A stretch of DNA of 64,000 nucleotides from Aplectana chamaeleonis (GCA_029168955.1 JAPDOI010000186.1:868001-932000), one strand, 5' to 3'; shown: positions 1 to 11,789, numbered from the stretch's first letter. The notes: generated from the sequence alone by a model not told the origin. Numbers and translations are program-made.

Positions 1-1946
1 TCGAAGAAATTTCCGTGTATTTCAAGCTGAGACCAACTTCCGACACCGTTGTGTGCAATACGGGGTTACGGTAGCGACATTGGTACGTCTGCACCGAGCA
101 CGCTGGAACACACGCGCAAATTTTGTATTCGTAATCTCGCGCACCGCGCGAGAGCAAATCAATCAGGCGACTATATTGACATTGATTGTCAGTTTGTCCG
201 TCGCCTTCGCCGAGGGTAGGGGTTGTCTGCTGCAACACCCAGGGTTAGGGTCTGGGTTGACTATGCCCCCCCCTGGCGCCCAGTTCTCGCAAAACTAAAA
301 GCGTCTAAGGGGCTACGTCTCAGCTTGCCTTAGTTATTCTAAATTTATTCCTCATTCGTTGTCCTCATTTTGCTCTGTTCGTTTCATACGTTTTTTTGTG
401 AATTGATTTGAAATATCCTATGTAAAACTCTATATTCTCACGACCCATGCCGAGAGCGACGCGATCGATTCTGCATCCTCCGTCTGTCATGCGCTCTCTC
501 ACTGTCTATAACAGCCGCTCCGCACCAGCTCACGTAGAAACCATGAGAATTCCGCGGTTTTGTAGCCTTTCTAAATTGTTACATTGTCCGGTGTATAAGT
601 TGTCCTATTGGTTGTCACCAGGTCATTTTTTCTTATAATTCATTCACAACTTCTCAGCAAACATTTTGGAATGACCTGCACGAAGAATATTGTCTCGAAC
701 CAAGTTAGTTAGTTATTGACAGCTGTTCAATTGGTGAAGCGAGCGATGGACAAGTGTTAGATGGTTTGGTGGAGTGATCCAACGGGTCGGTCGGCTGGTC
801 CGGGAGGTTTCTAACCATTTCCTGGCCGTTTTTCGACCTACTTCTGTCCTTACTGTTCTGATAGTTAAAAGAACCCGAAGCTTACATATTTTCTGCGAAA
901 AAAAACCTAAAACTTTTTCAAGGTTAACATTGCCTTTAATAACGTGAATAATAAAATATTAAAAACGCAAATAATTCAATTTTTCGAATAAATAATTAAT
1001 TCGGATGAAGACAAAATTAAAATTTTTGAAATAATATCGAGCGCTCGGAAACCCGCTTTGTCATCCCAAATAAGCCGAATATTCAAAAGGCGGATAATGT
1101 GGATTTTCCCATTAAATGAATATCCGAGTGCAGGTAAAATTCAACTTCCCAAATAATAAATCATTCAACCCAAGTAGAAATCCAAACTGCCTGATGAATG
1201 ATCGTTCGAATACCCAGATTATTTGAAAACTTTCCATATATTTGCTTGATCTTTCCGGACTCTACGAGAAATTTTTCAATTTTCAAATATAAACTTCTCT
1301 TTACTTCTGGATAATCAAAGGAGTTTAAAACCACCAACAATAAAAATTGTGAGACCTGTAATATGCAAGTTCGCTAGTAAGAAGTCCCAATCAAATTTTG
1401 ATAAGTCATACTTGAAGCTGGTCATTAAATTTTGATTAAAATTACATTTTGAGTAATAGTGAATACATTAGTATGTTTATCACCAAAGTGGAAAGTTGTC
1501 TTACGAAAAAAAAACTACAATGGGTTTTGATTCTTGTAAACATCTACAATCAGCCTCAATAGTGTTCAGGTTCGGCACTGGTAACAATAGAACAGAAATC
1601 TAAAAGATACACCAGCAAAAGAGGTGTGGTCCGTGGACTAAATGGGGATATCCGGGAGCGATTCACGAAAATTTTCCGTCCATCTGCTGCAGGATGAGGC
1701 GCGATAATTCAATTCGCGTTCGTGGCAATGCGGAGATTCGTGGAACCAAATTTGTAATGCGATCTCCACTTTTTGCTGGCCCGTGGACGGCGATTTCACA
1801 ATACGAGCTCTTGAGAGAGACTAGAATAGGATGATAAAAAAGAGAAAACATGGTATGGGATGTTGATTTCAAAAAACGGCCTAATTTACACGAATATGCC
1901 TCAAAAACTGAAGTCGTTGCAAGTTTTCAGTTCCCAAAGCCTTCTC
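1..1946. other. No gene recognised
   Basis: AT-rich sequence with only short open frames on either strand, none resembling a known family. No tandem array or terminal inverted repeat was seen. Exons of a split gene too short to recognise cannot be excluded. Confidence 0.5.
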
Positions 1947-3076
1947 CTCTCAGACTTTCGTCCGTGAAATAGCCGCGAAGTAATGTTCGCCGCTGAATAG
2001 CCGGCAAATGATGCTCTACAGGAAAGTATACGACGAAATCCCTCTGAGAGTTTTGACCGAGAAATAGCCGCGAATTACCTGCCTGCCGTGTAATAGCCGC
2101 GAAATAACCGTGAAATAGTGTTCGCCACAAAATAGCCGCCAAATAATGCTCTCCAGGAAAGTATTCGATGCATTTCCTCCGAGAGTTTTGGCCGAGAAAT
2201 AGGCGCGAAATAGCAGTAAAAATCCTGCTTGCCGCGCAATAACCTCGAAATAGCCGACAAGTAACGCTTTCTATGAAAGTATTCGACGCTTTATCTCTGA
2301 GAGCTTCGGCTGAGAAAAATCAGCAAAATAGCTGTGAAATGCCTGCTTGAAGCGTAACAGCCGAAAAATGATGCTCTCCACGAATGTATACGACGCGATC
2401 CCTCTGAGAGTTTTTGCCGAGAGATAGTCCAGAAATGGCCGCTTGATAACGCTCGCAGCAAAATAGCCACTGAATAATGCTCGCCGCGAAATAGCCGCGC
2501 AATAGCCGAGAAATAATGCTCTCCAGGTTTCGCGAGGCATGACTCAGATGTCAACATATCCGACGGTTCAATTACCCAAGTTTGAGTAACTTGGACCTCG
2601 CACAGCTTTGGAGACCCCGCTTAACTGTTGGTTGCCCCGGATGGCGGCTCGGCGAGCCGGCGACGGCTGCGTCTTGGTTACTTTTGGTTACTTCTCGTTG
2701 TTTCTCGGATATTTCTCGGCTTTTCACATTTCACTTCTCAAGAAGTAGCTGAAAAATAGCCGATATATAACCGAGAAATAACGAGAAAGAACCAAAAGTA
2801 ACCAAGGCGCGAACGTCGCCGACTCGCCGAGCTACCATCAGCGACTGCCAGCGGTTAGGCGGGGCCTCCAGAGGCTAAACGAAATCCAGGTACCTCAACT
2901 TGGGTAATTGAACCGACGACGGTGTGGTGTCAACATCTGAATTATGCCTCTGGAATGCGCCGTATACCTACCTGGGAGGGATTTCTCGGCTTTTCCGCGG
3001 CTATTTCACGGCGAGCATTATTCGGTGGCTATTTTGGGGCTATTTCGCGGATATTTCTCAGCCGAAATTCTCAGAG
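1947..3076. mobile_element. Fold-back element, AAATAGCCG family, copy 1
   Basis: The left part reads AAATAGCCG-like motifs inside units of about 120-130 bp, each restarting with a CTCTGAGAGTTTTGGCC-like block (near 2041, 2178, 2295 and 2401). The right part (about 2960-3076) reads the reverse complement, CGGCTATTTC, and ends in TCTCAGAG. The middle (2540-2960) is itself inverted: the GGTTCAATTACCCAAG arm near 2565 is mirrored near 2890-2915, and a GTTACTTTTGGTTACTT arm is mirrored at about 2770-2810. No transposase was found, so this is a non-autonomous fold-back or MITE-like element. Related copies are at 8435-8942 and 48315-48877. Confidence 0.6.
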
Positions 3077-3495
3077 CACTGCGTTATCGTCACGTGACAG
3101 TCTCTTGCTATAAAAACACAGAAAAAAAAACAGTTCATTTCGTTGAGCGCCGTGAATCATCCGTTGGCATGATGAAGTGTGAGTTTCTGTCGAATCTTGG
3201 ATAATCCGCGACTTATGGCGGTCTTGACGAGATGCGTCGCTCTCGGATGTCTTGCCAACAGCGGTCTTCGCTGCCTACGATTCACTCTGACCAGCGCTGG
3301 ATTCTCCACCATAGGAGGAGGAACCGCTCGTGTTTCTAACGGCGCCGACCAACTGATCGATTTCTGCGGAACAATCCTTCTTGGTCTCGGGTTCAGCGGT
3401 CTAAATATTATTGTGGAAATGGAAATAGTGAAAAGGTGCTGGTTTAGACAAAACACCGCATAAGTTTCGTAGTTGAAGCTAAATACCTCAATTTT

Positions 3496-3854
3496 TTAGA
3501 AGACTAACTTGTATGGCCCCACGCCACATCTGGGCAACTTTTGGGCGACATGCTTTGAATTCCAACAGACTGCTAACTGAGATTCTAGAAGGTAGTCTTC
3601 CCAAGCTTGGCCTATCTGGAAATATACTTCCTCTTCCGAGAATTCCATCTTGTCAGAGATAAAATACTTCTCAGAAGACCAGAATCTCAAGTTCACATCA
3701 CAAGACAACAAAAGTTTTCGTAGACTTACTTCAGAACAGCCATTCTTCTGCATATATCCCGTGATTGCATCCACATCATCAGGAGAAAGAAATGTCCTCC
3801 GGGCACAGCTGAGCAATCTAGCACACTGCTCCCTACAGTTGGATACGTACATAA
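3496..3854 (-). CDS. Unrecognised spliced gene fragment
   Basis: An open frame of 118 codons runs on the minus strand. It contains a good donor (GAA|GTAAGT, exon edge at 3730) and a second donor (ACAA|GTTAGT, edge at 3509). A possible acceptor (TCTTCTGAG) gives an in-frame exon at 3509-3669. The protein is cysteine-bearing and acidic, with SPDDVDAITGYMQKNGC in the first exon and EFSEEEVYFQIGQAWEDYLL in the second. A further exon may follow at 3275-3400 after the acceptor AATATTTAG, but its frame is uncertain. I do not recognise the family. The first exon starts exactly at the hAT-like insertion on its upstream side, so the gene is either disrupted or splices the element out. Confidence 0.4.
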
Positions 3855-3874
3855 ACGAATACTAGAGTGAGGAC

Positions 3875-4280
3875 CGAATATTCGAGTTCGAATAAATATT
3901 CGAATTTTTCGAACGAATTTTTGTTCGAACATTCGAATATTCGAAAAGTGTGAATATTCGAACATTATTCGAATTCGACTATTCGCAAAAGATGAAAATT
4001 CGAACATTACTCGAATTCGACTATTCGCAAAAGGTGAATATTCGAATATTATTCGAATTCGACTAATCGGAAAAGGTGAATGTTCGAATATTATTTGAAT
4101 TCGACTATTCAGAAAAGGTGAATACTCGAATATTATTCGAATTCGACTATTCAGAAAAGGTGAATACTCGAATATTATTCGAATTCGACTATTCGAAAAA
4201 GGTGAATATTCGAATATCATTCAAATTCGATTATTCGCAGAGGTGAATATTCGAACGTTATTCGAATTTGCATACCCGAG
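3875..4280. repeat. 42-bp tandem array inside hAT-1
   Basis: About nine degenerate units built on ATTATTCGAATTCGACTATT followed by AAAAGGTGAATA repeat with a 42-bp period. Because 42 is a multiple of three they keep a 164-codon frame open on the minus strand. That frame is an artefact of the array, not a protein gene. Confidence 0.85.
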
Positions 4281-5261
4281 CTGATTTAACAAAAAATATG
4301 AAAATCAGCTCTAATGTATGAAGGAATCGACACACCTTACAAGACTGAATTCATTTTCTTCACTACTCCATTGTTCCATTGTTCCTAACGCAAGAGCTAA
4401 ATTTTTTCCCCACACCGTCTGATGAGGCTACCAGGGTGGTTCTAACAGGGGGAGCCACATGTCAATCGCACTTGGCCACTCCCATTTTTTCATGCAGCTG
4501 CGCAATGATAACACCAACCATAGCTTCGTTGGGTGGAGCCATGTACTCCACCAACCTTCACCTCTGGGCAGGTGAAGGTGGAACCTCCATCATTAGGAAA
4601 ACCGGTGACAACCGGTGAAACGCCCCGAAAAAGAATGAAAGTGACCCAACACTCATGCAGGTCGTTTTCAAGATTGGGTGGGTGTCACTGCCTGTTTTTT
4701 GTCCATAACTTTCGTCAACTCGTGCTTCCAGTTTGGAAAAATATTTTCTCGATCCTTCAGCCTAATTCATCATACGAAACACCGGTTTTCCGCCTATAAC
4801 TCTTCAACATGGTTAGGGTTAATTTTGAAATCTAAGTAAAATTCTGCGTCGAATGATATATCGGGTTCCTAACTTTACTCGCTCCATAAGCCAGCCAGGT
4901 CGGTGGAGCCGAGCCCAGTTGTTGGCTCCAGCAGAACTCTACGCCTCTCATTTAAACCATAGAGGCGAAAGCACCCTATGAAGATAACTGTGGAGCTCGG
5001 CTACACCAATCTGGCTGGCTTATGGGGCAAGAAAAGTTAGTTAGGCTTCTCGAAGAAGCTCCTTAGGCTAAGTTAGAGCGGAAAAGTCGACTTTGTAGCA
5101 TTCTTTGTGTTGTAGCTCGTACAGGTTTAGAGATGAGTCGTGCCTTATTAATTTCAATTGTACGTGGAAATAAAGCTTTAGAAGAAGAATTCAACTTGTT
5201 ATTGTCGCTCATTTCGTAGTTGCGCGATATTGCTATGGATGCTTAAATTATTCGTCATTCG

Positions 5262-5580
5262 AATATTCGAATTTCGAATATTCGTTCGTTCGAAATAAAA
5301 AATGAACGAATTCATTCGAAATTCGTTCGTTCGAAATGAAAAAATGAACGAATCTATTCGAAATTCGTTCGTTCAATATAGAAAATGAACGAATTTATTC
5401 GACATTCGTTCGTTCGAAATAAAAAATGAACGAATTTATTCGAAATTCGTTCGTTCGGAATAAAAAATGAGCGAATTTATTCGAAATTCGTTCGTTAGAA
5501 ATAAAAAATGAACGAATTTATTTGAAATTCGTTCGATAGAAATAAAAAATGAACGAATTTATTTGAAATTCGTTCGTTCG
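5262..5580. repeat. 41-bp tandem array inside hAT-1
   Basis: About eight units of roughly 41 bp, each with ATTCGTTCGTTCGAAAT followed by AAAAAATGAACGAATTTATT. Each unit is itself a near palindrome. The array lies just inside the right terminus of the hAT-like element. Confidence 0.85.
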
Positions 5581-5825
5581 GTCTCTTTTCAAAAAGTCCT
5601 CACTCTAACGAATACTATGCAGGGAAACAGAACAATAATGGCAGCAAAAAAAGTCTAGTCGTAATAGTATCGAATCCGATTTTCCGAATAATTGCTATTC
5701 AAATACCTATTCGGATTCGGAACTCATAAAATCGCAGTCAACCGAATACAGTTCGATATTTGGCCTCAAAAAATGGTGCCATTCGAATATTTGGAGCGCA
5801 TTTTCAGTCTCTCGAGCACCTTCTT

Positions 5826-5976
5826 TTAATCTCAGAAAAACGCGAATATTTGAAATGTGGAAACAAAATTTGTTCCAAATGAATAAAGTATTTGAAAAAG
5901 CAGAAATTTTTTTCTAAAACAGAGATACTCGATTAATCGAATTAGACGAATATTATTTCAGTGATCCTTCAGTACC
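5826..5976. repeat. 151-bp direct repeat, copy 1
   Basis: The segment starting ATCTCAGAAAAACGCG and ending TTTCAGTGATCCTTCAGTACC recurs with few changes at 7391-7541. Both copies are bounded by TTAA or TTAA-like tetranucleotides next to MITEs. The repeat may therefore be a duplicated flank or part of a larger element. Confidence 0.75.
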
Positions 5977-5980
5977 TTAA

Positions 5981-6464
5981 AGGCACAGTACACCCTCAGA
6001 TGTGAATTTTGAGATTTCCATTTAATTGTGTAGAAGACCCCTCCTGTATAACACGTGCCAAATGCCAGATCTTATTTCCTTCAAATAAGCGAGATATAAG
6101 CGACCACCACAGGCCCGACCCCCTTCGCTCACCACCACAGGCCCGACCCCCTAGCAGAATTTCGATCTCGATAGCGGCTCGATGGATGGATGAATTCCAA
6201 CAAGTCGTCGTTCTTCAGTCCACTACCAGACTGTCTTCTTATCCTAGCTTTCTCTCAGGCAACGATTGCAAATGAAGAGAAATACAGGCCTGAGACAACT
6301 CGTCCACTAATTTTTCACCCTCAAAATCTAGGCAGTTTTGAACAGCCATAACTCTGTTCAAAAGAGGTCTTGGACGATTTCAGAGATACCACTGTGCTCA
6401 GCGTGTGACTCTCTCCAAGATAAGCATAAAATCTGAAAATTAATTTCCTGGGTGTTCTGTGCCT
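5981..6464. mobile_element. TTAA-flanked MITE (piggyBac-like ends) 1
   Basis: Termini AGGCACAGTACACC and GGTGTTCTGTGCCT are inverted and flanked on both sides by TTAA (5977-5980 and 6465-6468), the piggyBac-type target duplication. There is no transposase. A related truncated copy forms half of the palindrome spacer (45336-45748). Confidence 0.75.
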
Positions 6465-6468
6465 TTAA

Positions 6469-7026
6469 AGGTATCGTACACGATAATCATCAATTTCGAG
6501 ATTATTCGCTATATTGATTGAGTGGCCCAGGGTAGAACTAAAAAAAGGTAGAAATTGAGAAAAACGCACGAGTACAAGAAATCCTTGAAGGCAGTGTCCA
6601 CGATAGAAATCGTTTTCAAATTTCCACCAGAAAAAGAAGGTTCAGAGCCTGACTGTTTCATCATTGAAGAAAGAATCATGGAAAGCGCTGTGAAACATCG
6701 GAAATCAGCTCTTCTTCTTGAAAGTCACATTTCAACGGTGGATCAGTTGCGCGGGCATGGGCCTGAAGTAGACAGCGTGCGCAAATGCGCCCCAATTCTA
6801 AGACTGAGCCGCGCTCGCGCTCCAATGCTAATGTAGAAGCGGACCAAACTATTCTTCGGAAAACTCGACCGCGAGCGGAAGGGCTAGAGCGAGCGGACTT
6901 TGGAGCCGTATTGAGCTCTTTCGGGCTCGTTTTCGTTCGTTCCTTCGACCCCAGTGCTTCAACAAGACCCTGAACTTTCGATTTTCGGCTGAGAACCGAG
7001 GACGAAATTTATCGTGGACACTGCCT
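6469..7026. mobile_element. TTAA-flanked MITE 2
   Basis: It begins AGGTATCGTACACGATAA directly after the TTAA that ends the previous MITE, and finishes TTATCGTGGACACTGCCT followed by TTGA. The two elements therefore share one TTAA. No coding function is seen; short ORFs inside are not conserved. Confidence 0.65.
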
Positions 7027-7390
7027 TTGAGTATCACCCCGCCTCTTAGGTCTCACAGGAACTGTTTGTTGTGAAAATGAGATCTTTTGTGGACCCGTCT
7101 TTCGCAATTCTCTACTTTCTATTGCTCCCTTCTTTCCTTAGGGCCTTAAATAATCCTCCTTGGCATAAAATATTCTTCTATTTTCGATTGACCTAATTTT
7201 ACACCGGTGACAACCACCATGAACATGTCCATCCAACCGGACAACTAGTACAGGTTATAGAATAATGTCACTGAAACACTACGTTTTAATGCGTTTCTCG
7301 CCGTTTCTTCTTAATTTTGGTGACATTTGGAGACCAACGCACTGTTTTATGTGAAAAACTTGGGGACGAGAATCATCGTGAACACTGCCT

Positions 7391-7541
7391 TCAATCTCAG
7401 AAAAATGCGAATATTTGAAAAAATGAAAAAAGTTCATCTCGAATGAATCCAGTATTTGAAAAAGCAGAAATTTTGTTCTTAAAACAGAAATACTCGATTA
7501 ATCGAATTAGACGAATATTATTTCAGTGATCTTTCAGTACC
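7391..7541. repeat. 151-bp direct repeat, copy 2
   Basis: Near-identical to 5826-5976. The interval 7031-7390 before it shows no gene and ends ATCGTGAACACTGCCT-TCAA, which resembles another MITE terminus. Confidence 0.7.
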
Positions 7542-7545
7542 TTGA

Positions 7546-8185
7546 AGGCAGTATTCACGATAAAATGATTAGGCGTGATGACTGTTCATTATCTTCAACT
7601 ACTGATAATGATTGAGGACACTGTAGCTTGTTCTAACCATTTTAAAGGCATCGCACGCCCACTCACCGTTTTTTGAGTTTGAATCATTGGTTGGGCCTGC
7701 CTGAGAACGTAGGTAGAATTTGTGGGGTTCCCACGCATTATTGGGAAGATATGGGAGATCGAATGCCTCGAACTCTGTCAAAAGAGGCCGGCCCTTCCGG
7801 CAACCATGTGGCATAGATAGTGAACGGCAAGTGGCTTATCAACAGGTTTTATCGCGTAAATGAGTAAATGTAAATGAGTTGACGTGTCATTTCCTGTTGA
7901 GATACTTTCCTTTCTCTATAATGCTACATGGCTGCTAAAAGGCCGGCCTTTTCTGGCGGAATTCGAAGAATTCGATCCCCCATACCTTCACAATAATGCG
8001 TCGGTGACCCAACCAACTCTACCTACGTTCTCTGGCGGGTTCAACGAATGATTCGAACCCCAAAAACGGTAGGTGTTTTTCGGCGCGTACGATACCTTTA
8101 GGAGCTCAAAAATTTTTAACCATCATTCATAATCAAAAGCAATGAACAGCCAGCACACCCACTCATTTCATCGTGAACACTGCCT
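7546..8185. mobile_element. TTAA-type MITE 3, with a nested copy
   Basis: Ends AGGCAGTATTCACGATAA and TCATCGTGAACACTGCCT are inverted and flanked by TTGA and TCAA, mutated forms of TTAA. A second element is nested inside it (7646-8097). Confidence 0.6.
7646..8097. mobile_element. Nested palindromic MITE
   Basis: The left end AGGCATCGCACGCC follows TTAA (7642-7645) and the right end reads GCGTACGATACCT before TTAG. Long internal inverted repeats (AAAGAGGCCGGCC near 7780 and AAAAGGCCGGCCTTT near 7936, then the GGGTTC and GAACCC blocks) let most of the element fold back on itself. Confidence 0.6.
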
Positions 8186-8434
8186 TCAACAATTGTTCAC
8201 CTTCAACAGTACACTTGACTCTCAGTTCAAAAAAAAATTTTAAAAAAAAGCTTATTTGAACGATAATCCTGCCCTCACCTCGTCGTATCATGCAATGCTG
8301 TCCAGTCGGTGATGAACAACACCAGCGATCTTTCACTGTCTGTGGCTAAGTCACACCTAAATTGGAATACTTCACGTGTATTAGATTGGATTGTACCCCG
8401 TACTCCTAGAGGCAACTGCGAAAGAGTCCCATAA
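8186..8434. other. No feature recognised
   Basis: Short AT-rich spacer between MITE 3 and the next fold-back element. Nothing coding is visible. Confidence 0.5.
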
Positions 8435-8942
8435 ACTGAGAGTTTTGGCCGACAATAAACCACGGAGTAGCCGAGAAATAGCCCACTAAGCTCTGTTGCG
8501 GCTCATGATGTGCTATTTCTCGGCTCTTTCGTGGCGATTTCTCGGTTATTTCTTCGCTATTTCACGGCCCGTGCTCCACCAAGAATAAGTTGCACGCGAA
8601 ACAGTCACGAAATTGCCTACAAGGAGACGCTGCGCAGTCCGATGGGCTATTTCGTGGCGAGCATTATTTGGGGGCTATTTCGCGGCTATTACGCGGCAAG
8701 CAGGCATTCAGCGGATATTTCGCGCCTATTTCTCGGTTAATTCTCGTCTAGTTCACAGTCAATGCTCAACCGGGACTACATCGTCCGCGAAATAGCCGCG
8801 AAGTAGCCGGAAAATTACCCACAAGGAGCCGCTGCGGCGCCTGGTGGGCTATTTTGCGGCGAGCATTGATTGGCAGCTATTTTGCGGCTGTTACGCGGAA
8901 AGCGGGCTTTTCGCGTATATTTCTCGGTCAACACTCTCAAAG
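8435..8942. mobile_element. Fold-back element, AAATAGCCG family, copy 2
   Basis: It begins ACTGAGAGTTTTGGCCGAC and ends TCTCGGTCAACACTCTCAAA, an imperfect inverted pair. The interior alternates CGGCTATTT and AAATAGCCG motifs, including two similar blocks ending in GGTGGGCTATTT or GATGGGCTATTTCG. No transposase was seen. Confidence 0.6.
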
Positions 8943-9571
8943 ATAAAACCTTCACATTCAGTGAAAATTTTCCGCTCCAAACGTTTGAAAACGTATTTGG
9001 AATTGGTGACAATACCGTCTTGAAACGTTTGAGATTATGCGAAAGTCCCAAAAAATCATACTTCTCTCAGGTAGTAATGGCGGATGGACCTAGGCTAGTG
9101 ACCGCTTGATTAACAGCCACTTCAAGGCGCAACCGCCATAACCTTGGTTAGGTTTCAAAGCTGTCTGAGGCGAAAAAAATTGCCAAGATCTTCTCGTCCA
9201 TACGACAAGACTGCCTGGATATGAAGCAGACGCTCCTCGAAAACTTATTTCTCAGGCTCAGAAAGTTCCAGTCACCTGTCAAAAATCGGTAACAACATCT
9301 CCGAATCGTCCACGAACTCCTTCAGTGAGCGCTTCATCTGATCAAAACGAGTCGCAATACGTTTGGCCATCTAAGACATGCTCTTATTGTACATTTACGG
9401 CAAACGATGAGGTAACTTTCTACCCACCTGCTGTCTCCCTCGAAGGCCACAGGTACACGCCAGAACATAGCAGACAGCCAAAGCTCGTGGATCTTTCGCT
9501 GCCGCTCGAAATACACTCTGAAAGTTCTGTGCGTAGACTTGGCTCGCAGTGGATCACTAAGTTGGATTAAC
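8943..9571. other. No gene recognised
   Basis: Short overlapping frames on both strands (for example 9325-9570 plus) do not resemble a known family. The stretch could hold the 3' end of the minus-strand gene to its right, but no clear exon was identified. Confidence 0.4.
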
Positions 9572-10128
9572 CTAATTTCTAGAAGAGATTGTTAGCACTA
9601 GTTTAGCAAACCTACATGGCATCAGCCACGAATCAGTGGTAGGTTTGCTGAACCAATGCCTTGACTCTGCAAGGTTAAGCTCTCGCACCTCATTGATCTG
9701 CCTCAGAAGTTCATCCTTCTCATAGTACTCGGCCAGGTAAACAAGAGTGGCGACGCTCTTTATGGATAGTTCCTGAGCCACTGGTTCTTTCTTTACACAG
9801 TATCGAAGAAACGCATTGACCCCGTCCTGTGGCAGACAGGACAAGTCGACACGGCTTGCAATGGTGCCTTTCTGGAAATCACAAAGATCTACTTGGGTAA
9901 CTCAAACCATAGAACGATGGGCGGATTAAAACTTACAGTAGCGTCCAGACCAATAAGACTTTTGGATGCTGGCACGACAGCGTCCTTAGTGACAAAAAGC
10001 AATAGATCGCTCCGATCCGACCATCTAGTAGTCCTGCAAAAAACTTCAGCGGTCTCCTGGAGCAGCTTAAGAACGTCGGCAGTGCACAAGTAGGTGATTC
10101 TTATGCGTGGTAGGCAGTCACATAGCAA
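9572..10128 (-). CDS. Probable BTB/POZ-domain protein, two exons
   Basis: On the minus strand an exon ending at 9937 (donor ACT|GTAAGT) joins in phase 0, across a 65-bp intron (9872-9936, acceptor GTGATTTCCAG), to an exon at 9572-9871. The joined protein runs SDRSDLLLFVTKDAVVPASK, then VDLSCLPQDGVNAFLRYCV, then SVATLVYLAEYYEKDELL. This order matches a BTB fold: a SDV-type strand, the protected 'shoulder', the 'F..ML.YIY' segment and the 'LL.AA..Y....L' helices. BTB proteins serve as dimerisation modules or Cullin-3 adaptors. The start codon is uncertain (an ATG at 10126-10128 is available) and the C-terminus ends soon after the domain. The tail after RELNLAES contains a short inverted repeat (GCAAACCTAC / GTAGGTTTGC), so the gene may be truncated or continue in another exon. 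Confidence 0.5.
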
Positions 10129-10239
10129 GCAGATCGCATTCTTTAGCTCGCGAAGAGCTCTACGGCTTCAGCTCGCACAGCAAAGCGAAACTGTGGAGCA
10201 ACCTAATGCTCCCACTTCTTCAGCCTCGATACTGCCACA

Positions 10240-10880
10240 GGATACGCAATTTCACCGTTTATCTACAGACTTATGCCTACCGAATACCTACAGTATACTT
10301 ATTGCCACCGTAAGCCAACCGTTTACCTAACGCATGCCCACCGTACATCTACACGGCTCTAATTTACATAATCTGTCAGGGTGAGACTGTGGCCAGACAG
10401 CTGTCGATAAATCAGCCCTGACAATGGAACTGCGGCCGGCCAGCTGTCGATAAATTCGCCGAACAGTGGATGTAAATCAGTACCCACCACCTAACTTATT
10501 TCTAGCGTAATCCTACCATACATACACCTATCCCTACAATAAGCCTACCGTATATCTACCGTACGCCTGCCTACAGTATACCTATCTTTACCTTAGGCAT
10601 ACCCTTTACTTACCGCTTACCTACCGCATGCCTACCTTGTATCTGGCCTACACCTACCCTACACCTACCGTATGCCTACCGCATACCTGAAATATGTCTG
10701 TCTACCGTATGCCTGCCGTATACCTACCTCTATCGTAAGCCTATCGTATACCTAGCGTATAACTAAAGTATACTTACCGTCTACCTAAATTATGCCTGAA
10801 GTTTACATACCCACTTTTTGCTTACCGTATGCCTACCTTATACCTACCGTATGGCTACCGTATACTTAACGTACAACTAG
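10240..10880. repeat. Degenerate CTACCGTATACCTAC simple repeat
   Basis: Roughly 10-12-bp units (CTACCGTATGC, CTACCGTATAC) recur for about 600 bp with many variants. Within it (about 10370-10480) are two copies of CAGCTGTCGATAAAT, each preceded by GGCCAGA or GGCCGGCC. Confidence 0.75.
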
Positions 10881-11066
10881 ATCGCGCCTCACAGTTCTCC
10901 TTGCGTTTTGAAAAGGAAGCGTCTCTTTCACATACTAGAATCACGTCCACCTGTGAGGTTTTAATCTCCTAATAAACGAGAAATGCCGTACTAGACAAAG
11001 TGCCAGTGTAGCCATGAAGTTATTGAAACTGGTTCGTAATGCGGAGTGCATCGAGATTCTGGGGGT

Positions 11067-11265
11067 CTATCCTAGAATGGGGGGGGGAGCACCCAAGATT
11101 TTTTAATAGAAACGAAGAAGAACTCTGATTAAAGATGTTTGATAGTGCCATCAAACATTGTTTTTATGGAAGCTCTACAGAAATACTTCGCTAGGTAGCC
11201 TTACCAATCGGTGTTTCATTTCATTTCTGTCTTGAATCGTGGGTGCCCTCCCCCGTCTAGGATAG
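11067..11265. mobile_element. MITE with CTATCCTAGA / TCTAGGATAG ends
   Basis: Inverted ends CTATCCTAGAATGGGGG and CCCCCGTCTAGGATAG flank about 200 bp containing TTTCATTTCATTTCTG and TTTGATAGTG blocks. Related copies lie at 14906-15104, 40430-40624, 43651-43848, 46942-47126 and 50606-50800, making this one of the commonest small elements in the window. Confidence 0.8.
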
Positions 11266-11785
11266 GGCCGACTCCGGATGTTTCAGATTGGCAGAAACAT
11301 CCATATTAGAATCCCTCAAAACGGGTAAACTCCTTTCGTGGGCCTATCTCGTCTTTTCTGAAGATTTTTGCAGATGAAATCCCGCTGTAACCTAAAACTC
11401 GACGGTGCAGCCTGCTAGAGGGAGCGAATCCCGGGTGTTGGCTGGCTAGTTTCTCATGGGCCGGCATCATGTATGAGCGGAATTCCGATTTAGTGATTTC
11501 TGGTAGTTTTTAGCCTTTCGATATCGACTTTCGAAAAATGCCCCAAAAAAGCGGAAAAATCGGAAACAATTGCAAGATTAAAATTTTAGGAAGTTAATCA
11601 GTGCTACCTTCCGAACTTCCGGGTTTCTCAGGTTGCAGAACCTAGACAATTATTAACTTCCAACGGCTCAAATATTTCAAGGTAAACAAAATTGATAACA
11701 CCCGATTTATAAATTATTTTTACAATAATTTATAATCTACAATTTAATCTAATTTATGTGTGTTTGTGTGTATACGACGTCTGCC
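11266..11785. other. No gene recognised
   Basis: Intergenic sequence between two MITEs with no array, inverted repeat or recognisable exon. Confidence 0.5.
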
Positions 11786-11789
11786 TTAA

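Larger units (their letters stand above)
3863..5607. mobile_element. Non-autonomous hAT-like transposon (hAT-1)
   Basis: Perfect 12-bp terminal inverted repeats TAGAGTGAGGAC (3863-3874, and its reverse complement at 5596-5607) are flanked by an exact 8-bp duplication ACGAATAC (3855-3862 and 5608-5615). An 8-bp duplication and TIRs fitting YARNG are hAT hallmarks. The 1745-bp element encodes no visible transposase. Inside are a 42-bp tandem array near the left end, a 41-bp array near the right end, and an inverted repeat at about 4887-5025 (CATAAGCCAGCCAGGT and its partner). It sits at the 5' edge of an exon of the neighbouring minus-strand gene. Confidence 0.85.

Noticed and set aside
3157..3463. 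Overlapping 94- and 99-codon frames on opposite strands
   Set aside because: Neither resembles a family. The minus frame may be part of a third exon, but the phase could not be fixed.
3726..4220. 164-codon frame with FEYSPF repeats
   Set aside because: Follows the 42-bp array inside the hAT-like element and runs only by chance into the neighbouring exon region.
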